From the NCBI GenBank assembly GCA_016584305.1, contig JACEEZ010020593.1, positions 1 to 64,000 on the forward strand: 64,000 nucleotides of DNA, in the 5' to 3' direction. This stretch comes from Chionoecetes opilio (taxonomy: Eukaryota; Arthropoda; Malacostraca; Decapoda; Majidae). A program made the position numbers and the translations under genes. Positions 60,360 to 64,000 of the stretch are shown here, piece after piece. The notes under the pieces were generated by a model. The model did not search any database. It worked only from the letters and a program-made list of their open reading frames with translations, and was not told the origin of the DNA. Each line of letters begins with the position of its first letter. Within the stretch, counting starts at the first letter, position 1.

Positions 60360-61267
60360 GACCGGTATTACCAAAGCGATCATAGTTAAGAACGTATATC
60401 ATAGCTGGACAAAATGGCCCATTTTAGTCACAACTGGCTGGCGAATAACATAAATTGGAGGAGACTATCACAAACCACGCGGGAGGCTAAGAGTGGGGTC
60501 ACCGAGTTCTAGCGCGACTATGATAACGGCCCCGCGACTATGATAAACTTTCCTGCTGTCAACAGGGCCGAGACACAATAACAGCCTCAGTGAAGGAATA
60601 TTCGCCCACATAGGAATGTGTTGAGTGAGCTGAATGATGCACAGCTGATTAGGAAATACCGAGTAGACCGTGTGAGGGCTAAGAGTGGGTTCACCGAGTT
60701 CTAGCGCGACTATGATAACGGCCCCGCGACTATGATAAACTTTCCAGCTGTCAACAGGGCCGAGACACAATAACAGCCTCAGTGAAGGAATATTCGCCCA
60801 CATAGGGATGTGTTGAGTGAGCTGAGTGATGCACAGCTGATTAGGAAATACCGAGTAGACCGTGTGAGTGCATATTGTTCCTCACCAACTTGAACAAACA
60901 GCTTTTAGATCGAAAACATCGCCATCTGGCAACTCTGTCTCGTGTTTACACAGATACTGCTCAACGGTACATCTATATGCCTTATTTTCGGGAATGAATT
61001 ACTACATTACTCCTTGTGTCACTGCCCTAAACATGTTATAAACATAAGGGAAGAAGTATCAATCCATAAAACGTGATCAAAGGATGAATTTACTGATTAT
61101 ATAACCATTTTAAAGAAACAATGACGCTATATTTAGCAGACGCCTATGATAGAAAATTGTGCTAGATTCCAAACTTATGATAAATGGCGTATGATAAAAA
61201 TTTATGATATTCAAGAGTAATGATACATTTCTGTCATAGCTATGATTAAGTTTTGGTAATACCGGTC
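60360..61267 (+). mobile_element. TIR element (908 bp), GACCGGTATTACCAAA ends
   Basis: Left end GACCGGTATTACCAAA and the complement of the right end GACCGGTATTACCAAAAC are shared, with ATCATAGTTAAG / CTTAATCATAGCTATGA subterminal similarity. CAG flanks both sides (60357-60359 and 61268-61270). The sequence after the element continues as in repeat S copy B at about 54652 (CAGGCCTGTG), so that copy shows the right flank without the element. No transposase found. Confidence 0.8.
60485..60868 (+). repeat. Two direct tandem copies of a 192-bp unit
   Basis: GGCTAAGAGTGGG(G/T)TCACCG through CCGAGTAGACCGTGTGAG occurs twice, at 60485 and 60677, with only a few differences, inside the TIR element. The unit itself contains two CGCGACTATGATAA motifs. 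The near identity points to a recent duplication. Confidence 0.92.
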
Positions 61268-61270
61268 CAG

Positions 61271-62500
61271 GCCTGTGGAGCGCGATCACCATCACGTGTT
61301 GCTTCCAAACACCAGGCTGGCTATCCACGTCATCATCATATGAGATGGCGTGGCTACTGGGTCAGCAAAATGTCATCAAAAGGTGGCAGTGCCTCAGACC
61401 GACAGGCGCCGGTAGAGGACACACAGACACTCAGACATCCTGTCTTAGTATATATATTAAGATTATACACATACATATAATATCTAACCAGTTCCCTAAT
61501 ACTCCACCTCAAACACTGCACAGTCTTGGAGGCCATCAACTTCAGGAAACTGGTGCTTGAGGAGGGCCTAGCAATGATTCATGTGGTCATCAGTGAGCCA
61601 TTTTTTCTCTTTTGGAATCTCAATCATTGCCTCTATTTGTGAATCTTGGCGAGTCTGAAGGCATGGAAAGTGCACCGAACTTTACAGGCTGATCGTAAGC
61701 GACTATCTTTGCCAGAGGAACATCGTCATGACTAATACTGGTACGAGCCAGCTTTACAGGGTCCATTTCCGTTTTCTCCCAAATCCTGGAAATGTGAGTG
61801 TTCATTACCTGAAGTTACTTTACTATTATTATATAATTATAATGTAGGGCAACCCCATCAAAACTGCCCTAATGTATTGTCATATTGATTTTTTTTAATG
61901 AAACATAAAATTGAAATGCAAATGGTGAAAACTTATTACAAAAATTATAATATGAAATGGTGATGCCAATGCCATAGTACTTTATTAATAAAGAAACAAT
62001 GTCTGCAAAGAATCTGAATTAAGATGGATATAATCATTGTTCTTTTATGGACAAGATGGGAACCGTTATGAAGGGTTCTGGTGGTAGGCATCAATGGTGC
62101 TGGAGGTTGGACCTCACAGCTAGGCGAGTGCTGGATTGGCACCCATAAGTGAAGTCTCCCTAACCTCGTCATTGTGGCGCGACGAGGAGAAAAGTGCAAA
62201 TGTATGGGACGTTCTGAATCTGTGCATGCGCCAGAGGAGTGCTTCCGTGTCTCGCGATGCCATAGCAAAGACCCTACACGGAAGATAGGAAAGCTGAGAC
62301 CCTAGCCTAAGCATAATTTGTGATGTCTAATAAGAGCACCATCTATTGTCGTCCAATGTAACTGTTGATTTAGACTTATTTAAATCCAATTATTACCTCC
62401 CCTGACATCAATCAAGATTAATGTTCTATGAATTTTTTGCATAAACACACACAACACATACACAATCAGACATGAAAATAGTATATACTGAAATACAGTC
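61271..62500. other. Fragment of repeat S, then unassigned sequence
   Basis: 61271-61425 matches parts of repeat S copy B (GCGATCACCATCACGTGTTG and GGTGGCAGTGCCTCAGACCG). The rest has minus-strand frames at 61620-61805 and 62120-62314 that I do not recognise. The first is preceded by a splice-acceptor-like TTTCCAG at about 61795 on its strand, so an exon cannot be excluded, but no supporting feature was found. Confidence 0.45.
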
Positions 62501-62505
62501 ATACT

Positions 62506-62573
62506 AGGTGAGAATTGAACCCGGGCCCGCGTAGCCGCAGCTAGGAGCGCTACCCACTGCACCACGAAGACAT
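62506..62573 (-). ncRNA. tRNA-derived SINE or tRNA pseudogene
   Basis: On the minus strand TGGTGCAGTGGGTAGCG matches the tRNA A box and GGGTTCAATTC the B box, spaced about 35 bases apart as in tRNA genes. The sequence between does not fold into a normal anticodon arm, and acceptor pairing is poor. A SINE head or decayed tRNA is more likely than a working tRNA. The 3' direction is AT-rich with no obvious SINE tail. Confidence 0.55.
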
Positions 62574-63512
62574 AAGTCTCATAGAACTGACAAATATGTG
62601 CAATATAACAACGAGCGCCGGTGCTGCCACCTAGCGGCTGTCAAAACACTTCAGCCAATAGATCTGTAGACATTGAAAGCTGGGGTTGCCACACAACGCC
62701 AGTATTTCTATTTTTTCATTGTAAAACCTTTTCTGTTACTGTTTCGTTACATTGATATATGTAGATAATTTTCTCGCATGTTTTTAAGGAAAATGGGACA
62801 TATTAATCGTAGAATAAGCATTTGTGAAATTATTCACTGCACGCCACTATTCCTGATTATTATAGGATGAAGGGCCAGAAATATACAACTTTTCCTTCAC
62901 AGAGAACTTTCTTGATTTATACATTTATATAAATGCAACTGACGAATACCAGCAAAGTATATAAAAAACATTAATGTTTACCACAGTGTGTTGATGCCTG
63001 AGGTACGACACTTTCTTCAGACTATCACACGTGTTCCTTATCCCAAGCACCCCGTCCCTCCCTTGTCAGCCACCCGTGCGTTTGTACGTCTGGCAGCGTA
63101 TCTTCCTGATACAGTTTTCGGAGATTACTATATACATATGCTATGCCACTTGGAGCCGTAACTTTCTTGCAATCATACTTCACTTGAACAACAATGTTGA
63201 TGTACCTCATATTTATCACGTTCTTAATAATCATGTATAAGATATAAATATGTACTACAGATATTCATTCATATATACGAAGGTTGTGATTAACATGGAG
63301 ATTGAAGTGTATGGGATATGTATGTGAGTAATTCATGATACTATGAAAGTAACTTCATTACTGAGAGGGGCTCTTATGTGGAGTAAACGAAAAAAAACTA
63401 TTTACGAAAAAATGATTAGTCACCCATGTTGCCCGCACGCGAAAACGGGAAAAATGTAAATATATTAGTACATGGGACCTCTGGCCTCTGCGTCTATGGG
63501 CCTATTAGAGCC
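62574..63512. other. Unassigned spacer
   Basis: Mixed AT-rich sequence with no supported gene or repeat. Confidence 0.5.
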
Positions 63513-63535
63513 CGGGGGGGGGGGGGGGGGGGGGG
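63513..63535 (+). repeat. Poly-G run
   Basis: About 23 consecutive G, length probably unreliable. Confidence 0.95.
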
Positions 63536-63639
63536 TCTGGTTAGCTGGAAAGGTAACCAATTTTCTTTGCCACCAAACTATCAGTGCTAATGTATGGAAC
63601 TGGACGACTGGCAGGCATGCTGTGGTGTATGTGGCCAGG

Positions 63640-64000
63640 GGAGTCCACTCCAAAAATGATCTAGATCAGCTTTAGACAGTAACCGATCCTAACTATCTGT
63701 AATGGACTTTCCATAACCCAATGTATAAAACACGGTTGATGCCAGTGATTTTCATTGGTGGGTTACCCTTGCCAGTGACCATTATTAATTAACCCCTAAA
63801 AGCTGACCTAGATCAGCTCATGAGGTAACCACTTCAGATCACTTGCTAAATCTTCTGCAGGGTTCCAAATATCATGAATGGCCTTTTCCAATGATTTCCA
63901 GTGGTGGGTTACCCCTGCCAGTTACGCCCAAAAATTGAAAAACCTCAGAACTGACCTAGATCAGCTTATGAGGTGACCACCTCAAATCATTTACAAAATC
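63640..64000 (+). repeat. Tandem repeat, about 147-bp period, runs off the window
   Basis: TGACCTAGATCAGCT recurs at about 63804 and 63952, with an older copy CTAGATCAGCTTTAG at 63661. GTGGGTTACCCCTGCCAGT-like blocks recur at about 63758 and 63904. The period is 146-148 bp. Unit identity rises to the right, so the array likely continues past 64000. Confidence 0.85.

Noticed and set aside
61620..62314. Two minus-strand frames that could be exons
   Set aside because: One has an acceptor-like sequence, but there is no donor, no homology and no continuing exon.

Overview
This window looks like intergenic, repeat-dominated chromosomal DNA from an arthropod, most likely a decapod crustacean and possibly a crab. 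The reasons are the very dense (CA)n, (GA)n and (TA)n microsatellites, a satellite built on the arthropod telomere motif TTAGG/CCTAA, and a Jockey/CR1-like LINE tail (55.2-56.0 kb) of a type I associate with crustacean genomes. The organism call is inference. I found no host protein-coding gene that I can name. Almost every recognisable coding stretch belongs to a mobile element and most are frameshifted.

Layout. 1-3.9 kb: AT-rich DNA, nothing recognised. 3.9-6.4 kb: two large foldback elements side by side. 6.5-7.9, 10.1-10.7, 17.5-19.9 and 28.6-30.1 kb: four copies of one DNA-transposon family with TTAA target sites and AGTAATCGTCCAGACC termini. The least broken copies encode the start of a protein that resembles P2RX7-intracellular-domain-like proteins. 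11.0-12.5 and 21.1-21.9 kb: non-autonomous Helitrons, the first a head-to-tail array of 5' ends with one 3' end. 12.5-13.3 kb: hAT-like MITE. 14.0-17.15 kb: hAT transposon with perfect 8-bp target duplications and a decayed BED/hAT-C transposase. 18.4-19.2 kb: telomere-like satellite lying inside the third TTAA element. 23.6-27.9 kb: decayed or badly sequenced Helitron Rep/helicase polyprotein. 30.5-31.2 kb and 53.0-53.7 kb: two near-perfect palindromes of one family. 31.2-37.0 kb: GC-rich non-LTR retrotransposon with gag-like ORF1 and endonuclease/RT/RNase H ORF2. 37.4-38.0 kb: hAT-like MITE. 40.26-41.1 kb: a piece of that LINE joined to a DIRS-type tyrosine recombinase. 41.9-42.3 kb: ~110-bp tandem repeat. 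46-47.5 kb: TA, poly-C and GA arrays. 47.6-50.7 kb: Jockey/CR1-like LINE. 51.7-56.4 kb: two diverged direct copies of one segment, one carrying a palindrome at its end, the other a 5'-truncated LINE. 59.25-60.08 and 60.36-61.27 kb: two TIR elements with short target duplications. 62.5 kb: tRNA-derived SINE-like box. 63.6-64 kb: ~147-bp tandem repeat running off the window.

The elements do not form a pathway. The window records successive and nested insertions. Parts of the sequence (about 1-4.4, 6.1-8 and 20-28.2 kb) have expanded homopolymer runs relative to their own repeat partners, so some frameshifts there may be sequencing or consensus error rather than biological decay.
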